Of a stretch of 32,047 nucleotides of DNA, positions 15,634 through 25,100 are shown piece after piece. Each line of letters starts with the position of its first letter. Positions within the stretch are counted from its first letter, which is position 1. This stretch comes from Deltaproteobacteria bacterium. GTDB lineage: Bacteria; Desulfobacterota; SM23-61. The DNA is taken from assembly GCA_016875165.1 (NCBI GenBank), contig VGSF01000056.1, positions 1-32,047 on the forward strand, written 5' to 3'. The position numbers and the translations under genes are program-made. Below the pieces are notes generated by a model. The model did no database searches and had not been told where the DNA came from. It saw only the letters and a program-made list of their open reading frames with translations.

Positions 15634-15972
15634 ATGCCAACTCTTTTTGCGGTCTACAATTTGAAGAAGAACCAAAAAGCTGAGGACTATGACAATTATC
15701 TAAAGAAGACTAAAATTCCTGGGGTTCGAGGCGCACCCTGGTGTACCGATTTTAAAACCTGGAAGATCGACAAAGTGCTTGCGCCTGCGGTCTCGGAGCC
15801 CGAGGGGAAATTGCCTGCAGAACCTCCTTACCAGTATGTGGCCAAAATTGAAGTTTCCGACTTGAACGCCATGGTGAGTTTTCTGGGAACAGAAGCGGGT
15901 AAGCAATTTGTTAAGTCCTGGAGCGTGTATATCGATCCCACGGCGATCTTTACCATGGGACATGAAATGTGA
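15634..15972 (+). CDS. HapK/REDY-like small dimeric alpha-beta barrel protein
   Basis: A 112-residue protein reading MPTLFAVYNLKKNQKAEDYD at the start and PPYQYVAKIEVSDLNAMVSF in the second half. This two-part pattern resembles the REDY-like HapK family, small ferredoxin-fold (dimeric alpha-beta barrel) proteins named from prodigiosin-type pathways but found widely with unknown roles. GGAGGTGTGAA precedes the ATG. It stands alone, behind a sigma-54 promoter and opposite a sigma-54 activator, so its expression is probably switched on by the GAF signal. No catalytic motif can be named. Confidence 0.7.
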   Translation: MPTLFAVYNLKKNQKAEDYDNYLKKTKIPGVRGAPWCTDFKTWKIDKVLAPAVSEPEGKLPAEPPYQYVAKIEVSDLNAMVSFLGTEAGKQFVKSWSVYIDPTAIFTMGHEM

Positions 15973-16344
15973 AGTGGTTTCGAGTCCACTCCTAAATTAT
16001 GAGCCGGATCGCACAGGAGGCCCGCCAACGACTGGAGCATCGCCGCTGCACCGCCAGAGACGAACTCACCCAGATCCATCCGGCTCGGACAGCTTCGGCT
16101 TTACTCCTGTGCGGCCTTGGTGCAGAATCGCGCCATTTGCTATTCATTACCGTTGACCGCCTTCTTAGTACTCTGAAGGATCAAGGACTCTTGTTCTGAG
16201 GAAAGCTTGAAATCGGTCCCCTGGACCAACGCTCCCCGATGGCCTAAAAAAGTCTCCCGAGATTTACCTGCGGTGGAACGGTTTATCTAAATTTCTGAAT
16301 GGTCGAATATATTTACTTTTAAATTCGTGCTTAAAGATTGTCCC
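15973..16344. other. Gap with an unusual set of crossing inverted repeats
   Basis: No recognised gene is seen. A 66-residue open frame (15999-16199, MSRIAQEARQRLEHRR and on) resembles nothing I know and has no ribosome site. Three inverted-repeat pairs lie in 16001-16125, and GGTCC-CCT-GGACC (about 16215-16227) is a short hairpin. Confidence 0.45.
16001..16125. repeat. Crossing inverted repeats, possible pseudoknot
   Basis: GAGCCGGAT (16001-16009) pairs with ATCCGGCTC (16078-16086). CGCACAGGAG (16010-16019) pairs with CTCCTGTGCG (16104-16113). CTGCACC (16046-16052) pairs with GGTGCAG (16119-16125). The arms keep the same order on both sides, so the stems cross instead of nesting. AGC-TTCG-GCT sits between two of the right arms. 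Confidence 0.35.
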
Positions 16345-17028
16345 TTAGAATCGGCCCCGGGTTACTGCACTTTTCTGCTCTTTTCTTCCTTCCACAAAAA
16401 TATTCTTCGAGATCATGGCGTGAATTCCCTTGTGGTCATCTACGAGCTGGGTGACCCGCAAATCTACTGCCAGGCTGCATAAAGAATAAGCATCATCCGC
16501 TGATAGCCCCTTGGTCGCGGAAATAAATCGGATGGCATCCCGCAGGGCAATTTTGGCGGCTTCATCCAGATCCTCATGAAATCCCATGGTGCTCCAGTGG
16601 GTCGGCGTTTCGGCCATGGGCCTTTCGATTTTCATATCTTTGCGGACGAAGAATTGGAGAACAGATTCTTTCATGGCCGTTTCGATGGCGGTTACGTTGA
16701 CTTCTCCATCCCCCTGAACAGCATGAGCATCGCCGGCAGAAAAGAGGGCGCCGGGGACCTGAACCGGGAGGAATAAGGTGGTGCCGGCAACGAGTTCTTT
16801 GTTATCCATGTTTCCGCCGAAGTAGTCGGGGATCGTGGCCGGCCTTTTTTCTCCCTGCCGGGGAGCCACCCCCATGTTTCCAAAAAAAGGCCGGAGGGGA
16901 ATCACCACCCCGGGCGTAAAAACAGTCTCTTTTCTTTCCCAATCGAGGAAAAGGGTTCTTATTTGCCCCTGGGGAAAATCTTCTGGCAGGGTTCCCCTCT
17001 GGAATCTTTGGGGAAAGTGGTAATTCAC
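16345..17028 (-). CDS. Acetamidase/formamidase family protein, N-terminally truncated
   Basis: The 227 residues match the C-terminal two thirds of FmdA/AmdA-type amidohydrolases, which hydrolyse short amides such as formamide to ammonia and the acid. Family segments are VIPLRPFFGNMGVAP, then PDYFGGNMDNKEL, GTTLFLPVQVPGALFSAGDA and HAVQGDGEVNVTAIET. Intact members are about 300 residues or more. Here roughly the first 100 residues are missing, and the frame begins MNYHFPQRFQRGTLPEDFPQ. The break lies next to the decayed HEPN gene on the other strand. Without the N-terminal half of the fold it is probably inactive. Confidence 0.82.
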   Translation of the reverse strand: MNYHFPQRFQRGTLPEDFPQGQIRTLFLDWERKETVFTPGVVIPLRPFFGNMGVAPRQGEKRPATIPDYFGGNMDNKELVAGTTLFLPVQVPGALFSAGDAHAVQGDGEVNVTAIETAMKESVLQFFVRKDMKIERPMAETPTHWSTMGFHEDLDEAAKIALRDAIRFISATKGLSADDAYSLCSLAVDLRVTQLVDDHKGIHAMISKNIFVEGRKEQKSAVTRGRF

Positions 17029-17054
17029 CCCGCAATCGGAAGGAAAGGAACTTT

Positions 17055-18526
17055 ATGCCTCGTGAGCGAAGCCAGGTCGGAACTCCTCAAGACTAGCTGA
17101 GAAGAGCCCGAAGCAATCTCGCCCGGGCAAGGCAGCCCAAACCAAAAGAGACCCTTTGGGAGGATCTCTGCTTCGATGCCCAGCCGGCCGCGGAAAAATC
17201 ATTAAAAGCAGTTCTGCTTGCCCATGGAATACCCTTCCGCTTTGTTCATGACATTTCTGAATTGTTGACCCTCCTTGGCAAAATGAGCGAGGAAAGACAG
17301 ATACCCCCGATTCGGATGCGAATCGGGATCCACACCGGCCCAGTGGTAGTGGGAACCCTGGGCAATGATCTCCGCGTTGAATTTAAGGCGGTTGGAGATA
17401 CGGTAAATCTGGCCTCCAGGATGGAAGGTCTGGCGGAGCCCGGTGCGATCTATGTTACGAAGGATACCTACAGGCTGGTAAGAGAATATTTTGAATTCAG
17501 GTCTTTGGGTGAAGTCCAGGTGAAGGGAAAGGAAAAGCCGATCGAGGCCTATCAGGTTCTCGGGCGCGGGCAGGTCGTTGGCATAATTGGGGATGCGGGG
17601 ATTGGCAAATCACGCCTTGTGCTCGAATTCAGGAATTCCTTGGGGAAAGAAGATTTTACCTTATTGGAAGGGCAATGCTTTACCCTGGGGCAATCCACTC
17701 CTTACTTGCCTTTTATTGAGCTAATCAAGGGATATTTTGAGATCCAAGAGGGGGATCGGCCTTTTGTCATCCGGGAGAAAATAAACAGCAAAGTAGGGGC
17801 CTTCGATAATGCCCTGATGGGTACTGTACCTTTTCTGGATGATATGCTATCCGTGCCAGCAGATGATCTTGCCCCCCAGAGGGTGGGTCCGGAAGAAAAG
17901 AGGAAGCTCACCTTCGAGGCCATAAAGGCGCTTTTGCTCAGGGAGAGTCAGGCCAGGCCTCTGGGCATAGTCCTGGATAATCTCCAGTGGGTGGACAAAG
18001 CATCCCAGGAATTTTTGAATTATTTGGTAGAAAGCATAGCCAATGCCCGGGTTTTACTCTTGGGCATCTACCGTCCAGGGTATCTCCATCCCTTAAGCGA
18101 CAAATCTTATTATTCCCATATCACGTTGAATCCTCTCTCCGAGGAGGAAAGCGCCACTCTGGCCAAGGTTCTACTCGAGGTAGAAAATTTAACAGTTGCC
18201 TTGAGGAGCCTGGTTCTGGCCAGAGCCGAAGGAAACCCGCTCTATGTGGAAGAGATCATTCACTGGCTTCTTGATATGGGAAAGATAGCCAGGTCAGAAA
18301 CAGACTATGTGGTCGCTGAAACGTATTCAGAGCTTTCCGTACCTGATACCATTCAAGAGGTCATCATGGCACGGATAGACAGGCTCGAACAGGACCTCAA
18401 ACGAACGATGCAAATCGCCTCGGTTATCGGCAGGGATTTCCTTTTTCGGCTGCTGAGCAGGGTTTCGGATATGGGAGGCGCCCTCCAGACCTATCTGATG
18501 AAGCTTCAGGGACTCGAATTCATATA
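17055..18526 (+). pseudogene. HEPN gene fused to a decayed cyclase-ATPase (remnant c)
   Basis: The first part is a HEPN gene: MPRERSQVGTPQD, a TAG at 17094-17096 where Trp is expected, [15 protein letters not shown], then [20 protein letters not shown] and VHDISELL. Without interruption the frame then enters the middle of a cyclase domain ([36 protein letters not shown]). The zinc ribbons and the first metal-binding Asp are therefore missing. A second in-frame deletion joins the cyclase end (EAYQVLG) straight to the ATPase ([18 protein letters not shown]), dropping the linker found in full copies. The ATPase runs to LQGLEFIYE and is then cut by the AOR gene, so ATPase parts remain but the TPRs do not. 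A reading frame from 17262 stays open through 18713 by running into AOR out of frame. Confidence 0.82.
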
Positions 18527-18529
18527 TGA

Positions 18530-20467
18530 ATGGAATCCAAAGGATACGCGGGGTCGGGTTTATGGGTTAATTTATCAACTGGTAGTGTTAGAAAAGAACC
18601 TTTGGACCCTGATCTTGTCAGGCGATTTGTTGGTGGCTCAGGCTTCACTAACAAACTGGCCTATGACCTCATACCCCCGGGTGTGGATCCCTTATCTCCG
18701 GAAAATGTCGTGATCGTTGGTTCGGGGGCTCTCTCCGGAACGCTGGCTCCGGGGAGCACAAAGGTCATGGCAACAACGAAGCTGCCCATCAATAACGCGA
18801 TCGGCACTCCCTTTGCTGGCGGCTTTAGCCATAGGCTTAAATATGCTGGATACGATTATGTGGTCATTATGGGACGGGCTGATCGGCCCGTTTACCTGAA
18901 GATCATGGACGATGATGTGGGCCTTATAGATGCCGGCGGTGTTTGGGGAAAAGATACTCTGGAAACTACAGACCTGTTGAGGGCAAAGCACGGCGCTGAC
19001 AGCAGCGTCATTGCTATAGGCCAAGCCGGAGAAAATCTGGTGAGGATTTCGTTTGCCATAGTGGATAAATTTGGCACCCTGGGAAGGGGGGGCCTCGGTG
19101 CCGTTTTCGGCTCGAAGAATTTAAAAGCCCTCGTGGTGAACGGCACAAAGGGAGTCGGTATTGCAGATGCGGAAGGCTTTATCGAGGTAGCTGGCTCGGT
19201 AAGAAAAAAAATGCTGAAATACCCTTTTCGCAAGGAGTGGTTGAAGCTTGGGGTTGGCCTCGGCTTAATGGTATTCGCGAAGATAATGGGAACGGCCAGG
19301 AACTGGGCGGAACTCTTTACCCAGGATATAGACCAGCCGGCTCAGCTTCAGGAACTGCTGAAGATTTTTAAATCCGGCCATGCATGCCCTACCTGCCCAT
19401 TAGCGTGCAGGGCGTTGGTCGGGTTGGAGGAAAAGGAATATGCGGATCTAACTGCGCCTGGCTCTACTTCTCTGTACTTTAATTATTTGGTTGGCAAATA
19501 TGAGGCCTGCGATCTTAACAGGTCGGTCAAGTACCTTGATCTCTGCAATAGATACGGGATCGACGTTATTGAGGCCAGGGCCCTTATTGACTATGCCATT
19601 GACCTCTATCAGAGGGGAATCATCACGAGAGAAGAAACTGATGGGCAGGAGCTAAACTGGGACGGAGTAACCTTTGTAAGCCTTTTAGAAAAGATATGCC
19701 GCCGGGACGGGCTGGGTGGGATTCTGGCAGATGGCCTGATGCCAACCTCTAAGAAATTCGGCAAATTAGCCATAGAGCGAGTCGTTGCCATTAAAGGTCT
19801 TGATCCTTTCACGGACCCAAGGGCCCACCTGGTGGGATGGGAAATTACGGCCTGCGTTAATCCCAGAGGTTCTTACGTTTCCCCAGGAGTCTCGCCCGCG
19901 TTTGCGCCAGGCAGAACTCCGGAGCACATCGCCAAGTATTGCCGGAGGCTATTGGTCGCTGAGGAAGCGATAAACAGGATTTGTTATAGCCCTACGGAAT
20001 TTAACATTGCCAGGCTTATCAAATATGCCGAGGATTGGTATTCCGTTTATTCCCTGCTTGGTATCTGTGTGCGCCAACCGGTAATGATGAGCTATGACCC
20101 TCAGGCTGCCGCGCAACTTTACACCTCAGCGACAGGGATTGACATAACCCCTGAAGAGCTCAGTAAAGCAGGGGAACGAGCCTGGAACATCTTAAAGGCT
20201 GCTAATGTAAGGGAAGGATTTACGAGAAAAGACGACAGATTTCCCGACAAATTTTTCGAGCCCCTCAAATCCGGAGACAAAGAGATCCGGTTAATGAACT
20301 ACAGTCGAACCAAGGAGCTCACCCGAGGCGACGTGAAAAAGATGTTCGACGACTACTATGACGAGCGAGGCTGGGACATCGAAAAGGGTATTCCCACCAG
20401 AAAGAAACTTGAGGATTTAGACCTTAAAGACGTAGCCATAGACTTGGAAAAGAGGGGTTTCCTTTAG
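18530..20467 (+). CDS. Aldehyde:ferredoxin oxidoreductase family protein (tungsten/molybdopterin)
   Basis: A 645-residue AOR-family enzyme of normal length. It reads [35 protein letters not shown] and [19 protein letters not shown] at the N-terminus. The 4Fe-4S site is C-PTC-PLAC (CxxCxxxC), and a later LGICVRQ gives a candidate fourth Cys; family members bind a bis-pterin tungsten cofactor and oxidise aldehydes with ferredoxin as acceptor. ATG 18530 follows an in-frame TGA (18527-18529), so no longer start exists. No good ribosome site or promoter is seen, because the start abuts interrupted cyclase sequence. Cyclase coding sequence also follows it (20533-20685), so the gene sits inside a broken cyclase gene. 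Substrate unknown. Confidence 0.9.
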   Translation: MESKGYAGSGLWVNLSTGSVRKEPLDPDLVRRFVGGSGFTNKLAYDLIPPGVDPLSPENVVIVGSGALSGTLAPGSTKVMATTKLPINNAIGTPFAGGFSHRLKYAGYDYVVIMGRADRPVYLKIMDDDVGLIDAGGVWGKDTLETTDLLRAKHGADSSVIAIGQAGENLVRISFAIVDKFGTLGRGGLGAVFGSKNLKALVVNGTKGVGIADAEGFIEVAGSVRKKMLKYPFRKEWLKLGVGLGLMVFAKIMGTARNWAELFTQDIDQPAQLQELLKIFKSGHACPTCPLACRALVGLEEKEYADLTAPGSTSLYFNYLVGKYEACDLNRSVKYLDLCNRYGIDVIEARALIDYAIDLYQRGIITREETDGQELNWDGVTFVSLLEKICRRDGLGGILADGLMPTSKKFGKLAIERVVAIKGLDPFTDPRAHLVGWEITACVNPRGSYVSPGVSPAFAPGRTPEHIAKYCRRLLVAEEAINRICYSPTEFNIARLIKYAEDWYSVYSLLGICVRQPVMMSYDPQAAAQLYTSATGIDITPEELSKAGERAWNILKAANVREGFTRKDDRFPDKFFEPLKSGDKEIRLMNYSRTKELTRGDVKKMFDDYYDERGWDIEKGIPTRKKLEDLDLKDVAIDLEKRGFL

Positions 20468-20532
20468 GAGAGGAATGTGGCCGTCAATTGACTGACCCGC
20501 CATCTCCCTTTCCCAGAGAACTCTCCTCACGG

Positions 20533-20685
20533 GTTGACTTTGCTCTATGTGCTTACTTGTTCAAACGCAGGGGAGACCGAGAAAAAGCCGTGGTAAAGTT
20601 TGGGAGGGCGATAGAAATCTTCAGAGAGTTTGGTGCCGATGGATGGGTGAGCAGGTATGAGAGAGAATTGGCCGCAATCGCATGA
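20533..20685 (+). pseudogene. C-terminal TPR tail of a cyclase (remnant d)
   Basis: VDFALCAYLFKRRGDREKAV, then FGRAIEIFREFGADGWVSRY and ERELAAIA. It aligns along its length with the end of the complete cyclases (YALYAELLKRKGD, GADGWVSRYEKELAAI). The open frame extends back to 20488 but similarity starts at about 20533. It is probably the 3' end of the same gene whose 5' part stops at 18526, with AOR in between. Confidence 0.85.
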
Positions 20686-20775
20686 ACGAGGACACTAAAA
20701 TCTGTAACTCAGGGCTTTATCTCCGAGCTTTAGCCTTGAGAGGCAGCAGTGCAGTAATCCCCCGGAGCCCTAAAA

Positions 20776-20829
20776 ATGAAATGCCCGAAGTGCCAGTTTG
20801 AAAACCCCGAAAGGGTGAAATTTTGCTAA
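20776..20829 (+). pseudogene. N-terminal zinc-ribbon stub of a cyclase (remnant e)
   Basis: MKCPKCQFENPERVKFC, then TAA: the first 17 residues of the family, ending at the third zinc Cys. It lacks everything else and is followed after about 100 bases by the AAA ATPase at 20935. Confidence 0.85.
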
Positions 20830-20895
20830 AGAAAAGCAAGCTCTTTGGCAATGGCCGAATGACAGACCTTGATTTATTTGCCATTTCGTATTAAA

Positions 20896-20922
20896 CTCCG
20901 AATTAGTTAAACTAATTCGGAG
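20896..20922 (+). promoter_or_regulatory. Perfect 27-base palindrome overlapping the ribosome site
   Basis: CTCCGAATTAGTT (20896-20908), a single A, and AACTAATTCGGAG (20910-20922) are exact inverted copies. The right arm runs into the GGAGGA ribosome site of the ATPase gene (ATG 20935). As DNA it looks like a dimeric repressor's operator; as RNA it would hide the ribosome site in a hairpin. Confidence 0.65.
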
Positions 20923-20934
20923 GAATCTCCTAAA

Positions 20935-22095
20935 ATGGCAAACATCGACAGAATTCTTAAAATCGATCTCCCTCCTCGCCAGTCCGCGTTCCTTTGGGGC
21001 CCGAGGAAGACCGGAAAGTCAACCTTCCTCATGGAGAATTTTTCCAAGAGCATCGTTTACGACTTCCTGCAGACAGACCTGTTTCTCGAATTCTCCAAGA
21101 AGCCGTCATTGCTGCGCGAGCGGCTCCTGGCCAAGGAAAGTCAGATTCTCAGGCATCCGGTTATTCTCGACGAAGTACAAAAGATCCCGCAGATCCTGGA
21201 CGAGGTGCACTGGCTGATCGAGAACAAGGGGATACGTTTCATCCTATGCGGATCCAGCGCGAGGAAAATCAAGAGAGGGAAGGCAAACCTGCTTGGGGGC
21301 AGGGCCTGGAGGTATGAGATGTTCCCCCTTGTTTCAGTGGAATTGGGGAAGCTTGATCTATTGCGGGTTCTGAATCGTGGCCTGATTCCAATTCATTATC
21401 TTGAAGACAGCTTCGAAAAATCCTTGAAGGCCTATACTCTGGACTATCTGAAAGAGGAGGTCCTCGCCGAGGGGTTAACCCGAAATATTCCTGCTTTTTC
21501 TCGGTTTTTCGATGCGATGGCCTATTCTCACGGCGAACTCACCAACTATTCGAACATCGCCCGCGACTGCGGCGTCGATTCAAAAACCGTACGAGAGTAT
21601 TACCAGATCCTGGTTGACACTATGATGGGCCGATTCGTGGAGCCCTTTCAGCGAAGACAAGACCGACAAATCATCAGCAAAGCCCCCAAGTTCTACCTTT
21701 TTGACGTAGGGGTGGCAGGCATCATAACCAAAAGAAAAATATCAGAAGAAAAAGGTGAATCATTCGGGAAGGCTTTCGAGCACTTTATATTCATGGAGCT
21801 GGTCGCCCATTCATCCTACAATGATCTATGTTACGAAATCAATTTTTGGCGCACCAAATCGGGTTTAGAGGTTGATTTCGTCTTAGGCGGGGGAGAAGTA
21901 GCCATTGAGGTGAAAGGGAGTAGCCGCGTGGACCAGAGAGATCTGCGATCTTTGATGGGCTTTGCAAAGGAATATTCTCCGAAAAAGGCTCTGGTTGTAT
22001 GCAACGAGAGAGAAGAGCGCTTGCATGAGAACCTCCGTATATTACCCTGGCGCCGTTTCCTGGAAAATCTATGGGGAGGAAAGATTATCCGTTGA
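20935..22095 (+). CDS. AAA ATPase with DUF4143 and nuclease-like C-terminal motif (copy 2)
   Basis: A 386-residue relative of the protein at 4619. Walker A is GPRKTGKST (K28), Walker B is VILDEVQ (D79, E80), and FILCGSSARKIK follows. Middle: GELTNYSNIARDCGVDSKTV, helix-turn-helix-like as in copy 1. The C-terminus has GLEVDFVLGGGEVAIEVKGS, the E...VDF...EVK pattern of PD-(D/E)xK-like folds. GGAGGA lies twelve bases before the ATG within a long palindrome. The next gene, a full cyclase, starts 60 bases downstream on the same strand, so the two could be cotranscribed. The same ATPase-then-cyclase order recurs at 25628-30414. Confidence 0.9.
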   Translation: MANIDRILKIDLPPRQSAFLWGPRKTGKSTFLMENFSKSIVYDFLQTDLFLEFSKKPSLLRERLLAKESQILRHPVILDEVQKIPQILDEVHWLIENKGIRFILCGSSARKIKRGKANLLGGRAWRYEMFPLVSVELGKLDLLRVLNRGLIPIHYLEDSFEKSLKAYTLDYLKEEVLAEGLTRNIPAFSRFFDAMAYSHGELTNYSNIARDCGVDSKTVREYYQILVDTMMGRFVEPFQRRQDRQIISKAPKFYLFDVGVAGIITKRKISEEKGESFGKAFEHFIFMELVAHSSYNDLCYEINFWRTKSGLEVDFVLGGGEVAIEVKGSSRVDQRDLRSLMGFAKEYSPKKALVVCNEREERLHENLRILPWRRFLENLWGGKIIR

Positions 22096-22133
22096 CGCGT
22101 TTAATTTTAGGGACTTATAAACTTCAGCAACTG

Positions 22134-22150
22134 TTGCCTGCCGGAGGCAA
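22134..22150 (+). promoter_or_regulatory. Hairpin enclosing the Shine-Dalgarno site
   Basis: TTGCCT (22134-22139), loop GCCGG, and AGGCAA (22145-22150) form a 6-bp hairpin that covers the GGAGG (22143-22147) used by the ATG at 22156. It may lower translation until melted. Confidence 0.4.
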
Positions 22151-22155
22151 GAACT

Positions 22156-25100
22156 ATGAAATGCCCGAAATGCCAGACTGAAAATCCTGATGTGAAAAAG
22201 TTTTGCCGAAAGTGTGGGGCAAAGCTTTTAAGGGCATGTCCGAATTGCGGTTCTGAAATCCTGCCTGAGGATGAATTCTGTGGTGAGTGCGGCCACCATT
22301 TGGCCCTTCCTCGGCAGGCCGTTCCCAAAGAGCTTTCCTTTGACGAGAAGATCGCCAAGGTTCAGCGCTATCTCCCGCAAGGGCTGGCGGAGAAGATACT
22401 CTCGCAGCGGGAGCGGATCGAAGGGGAGCGGAAACAGGTGACGGTGCTCTTCACCGACATGGCTGGCTATACCTCCATGACGGAAAGGCTCGATCCGGAG
22501 GAGGCCTATTCCCTCATGGACAAGGTCTATGAGCTTCTCATCCGGAAGGTCAACGAGTACGGCGGCACGGTGAACGAGCTTACGGGAGACGGGATCATGG
22601 CCCTCTTCGGTGCCCCCATTGCCCAGGAAGACGCCCCCCAGCGGGCGATCCGGGCAAGCCTGGCCATCCACCGGGATTTGGTGCAGTTCAACGAAAAGAT
22701 GCGGCGTGAGAAGGCCGGCTTCCCGTCTCTCCGGGTTCGGGCCGGCATCCATACCGGTCCCGTAGTGGTGGGCACTCTGGGGAACGACCTCCGGGTGGAA
22801 TTCAAGGCCGTGGGGGACACGGTGAACTTAGCCTCCCGGATGGAGGGACTTGCGGAGCCGGGGAGCACCTATCTGACCGAAGACACCTTCAAGCTCACCG
22901 AGGGGCTGTTCCGCTTCGAGGGTCTGGGGGAGCGGGAGGTGAAGGGCAAGGAGAAGCCCCTCCGCATCTACCGGGCGATCGCCCCCAGCACAAGCCGTAC
23001 CCGTTTTGACGTGAGCGCCGAGCGGGGCCTGACGCCCTTCGTCGGAAGAGAACGGGAGCGGGAGTTGCTTCTCGACGCCTTTGAGCGCGCCCGGCAAGGA
23101 AGGGGCCAGGCGGTGTCCATTGTTTCCGAGGCGGGGATGGGGAAGTCCCGCCTCCTCTATGAGTTCCGGAAGGCCGTCCTCAACGAGGACATAACCTTCC
23201 TCGAAGGGAAGTGCCTCTCTTTCAGCCGTGCTGTTGCCTACCAGCCCATCGCCGACATCCTGAAGTCGAACTTTGACATCCGGGAGGGTGATCTGGACTT
23301 TGCCGTCCGGAACAAGGTGAAGCGGGGACTCCAGGCCATCGCCGTGGAGGAAGCCCCGGCCATGCCCTACATCCTGGAGCTTCTCTGCGTCCAGGAGAGC
23401 GGCATTGAGAAGATCGCCCTCAGCCCGGAGGGGAAGAAGGATAAGACCATCGAGACCATCAAAAAGCTCGTACTCAAGGGATCAGAGCAGAGACCCCTCG
23501 TCATTGCCATCGAGGACCTCCACTGGATAGACAAGACCTCGGAAGATGTCCTCAAATATCTCCTCGAAAGCATCGCCGGCGCCCGGGCGCTCCTCATCCT
23601 CACCTACCGCCCGGAGTTCATCCCCACCTGGGGCGGCCGGTCGTACCACAGCCAGGTCCTCCTGAACCGCCTCTCCAACCGGGAGAGCCTCTTCATGGCC
23701 TCCCACCTCCTCGGGACGGAAGACCTGGAAACCGCCCTGGAAGAAGTCATCCTGGAGAAGACCGAGGGCATCCCCTTCTTCGTCGAGGAGTTCATCAAGT
23801 CCCTGAAAGACCTCGGCTTCATCGAAAGAAAGGATCACACCTACCGCATCTCTAAAGAACTCCAGACGATCCGTATCCCCTCGACCATTCAGGACATTAT
23901 CATGGCCCGGGTGGATGCCCTGCCTGAGGGGGCGAAGGAACTGCTCCAGGTAGGCTCCCTCATCGAGCGGGAGTTCGGCTACCGGCTCATCAAGGCGGCC
24001 ATGCACTTACCCGAGGAGGAGCTCCTCCGGCGCCTCTCCGTCCTCAAGGATGCAGAGCTCCTTTACGAGCGAGGCCTTTTCCCCGATTCCACCTTTGTCT
24101 TCAAGCACGCCCTGACCCGGGAGGTGGTGTACGGCACCCTATTGGAGAGGAAGAAGAAAGACCTCCATATGGATATCGGGCGGGCCATCGAGGAGGTTTA
24201 CAAGGACCATCTTGAGGAGATGCATCGAGCCCTGGCAGAACACTTCGAAGAGGGCGGCGATTGCCAGAAGGCGGCACACTACTTCCGTCTGGCGGCGAGG
24301 AAGGCTTGGCGTACGTCGGCGTACACGGACGCCATAGCCTTTTCCAAAAAAGGAGTCGCCTGCCTGGAAAAACTCCCCAAGAACGTTGAGGTGCAGAAAC
24401 GGCTCATCGACGCCAGGGTCATCGTGGCCAATAACTGCATTTTTCTTAACCGTTATATCGATGCAAGGGATGCCGTCGCCCCCGTCGTCGATCTTGTTCA
24501 CCAGCTCGATTACCGGAGAAGGTTGCCCTCAATCTATGCCATCATGGCGGCTTATCTCATTATGGTTGAAGAAAGATACAGCGAGGCTGAGGCGCGTCGG
24601 TACCTGATGGAAGCGCAGAGGCTTGCCCCCGAGGAGAGGGATTACTTTTCTCTATGGAATGCATATTACCATGAAGGCTTAGCCCATGCGTTCAACTGCG
24701 AGTTTGCCGACGGAGAATCCTGCTTTCTTCGCATCATGGAAATGTCCGAAGCGGCAGGGAACGTGACGGGGCCGGTAATGGCGAAGTTCAACATAGCGCA
24801 TGCCATTCATGGTCTGAGTGGAAGGATCGAGGATGCTTTGAAGTGCAGTCAAGAGGCCTTGCAGCTCGCCCTCCAGGCCGACGACCTATACTTGAAGGGT
24901 GGGGCATACGGGGCTTTCGGTTCGGCCTTTCTCAGGAAAGGCTTATTCCCGGAGGCGGAAGAAAACCTGACGCTGGCCATCGAAATGACCCAGAAAACCG
25001 ATTTTGTGGGTATACTGCTTTTATCTCTCTGTTATTTAGGACTACTCCGTTCTGAGATGGCCCGGTATCGGGAGGCGCAGGAATGTTATGATGGCCTTCT

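Larger units (their letters stand above)
20468..20934. other. Gap with a cyclase tail followed by a cyclase head
   Basis: Holds a C-terminal tail (20533-20685), a leader segment resembling the one at 11105-11123 (20709-20726), an N-terminal stub (20776-20829), and a palindrome at 20896-20922. The tail-to-head order with a 90-base spacer looks like the junction of a tandem repeat. Confidence 0.7.

Noticed and set aside
15999-16199. 66-residue open frame after the HapK-like gene
   Set aside because: No ribosome site and no recognised family; the inverted repeats explain the region at least as well.
18530-18713. C-terminal extension of the cyclase frame beyond LEFIYE
   Set aside because: From here the sequence codes the aldehyde:ferredoxin oxidoreductase in another frame; the extension is accidental.
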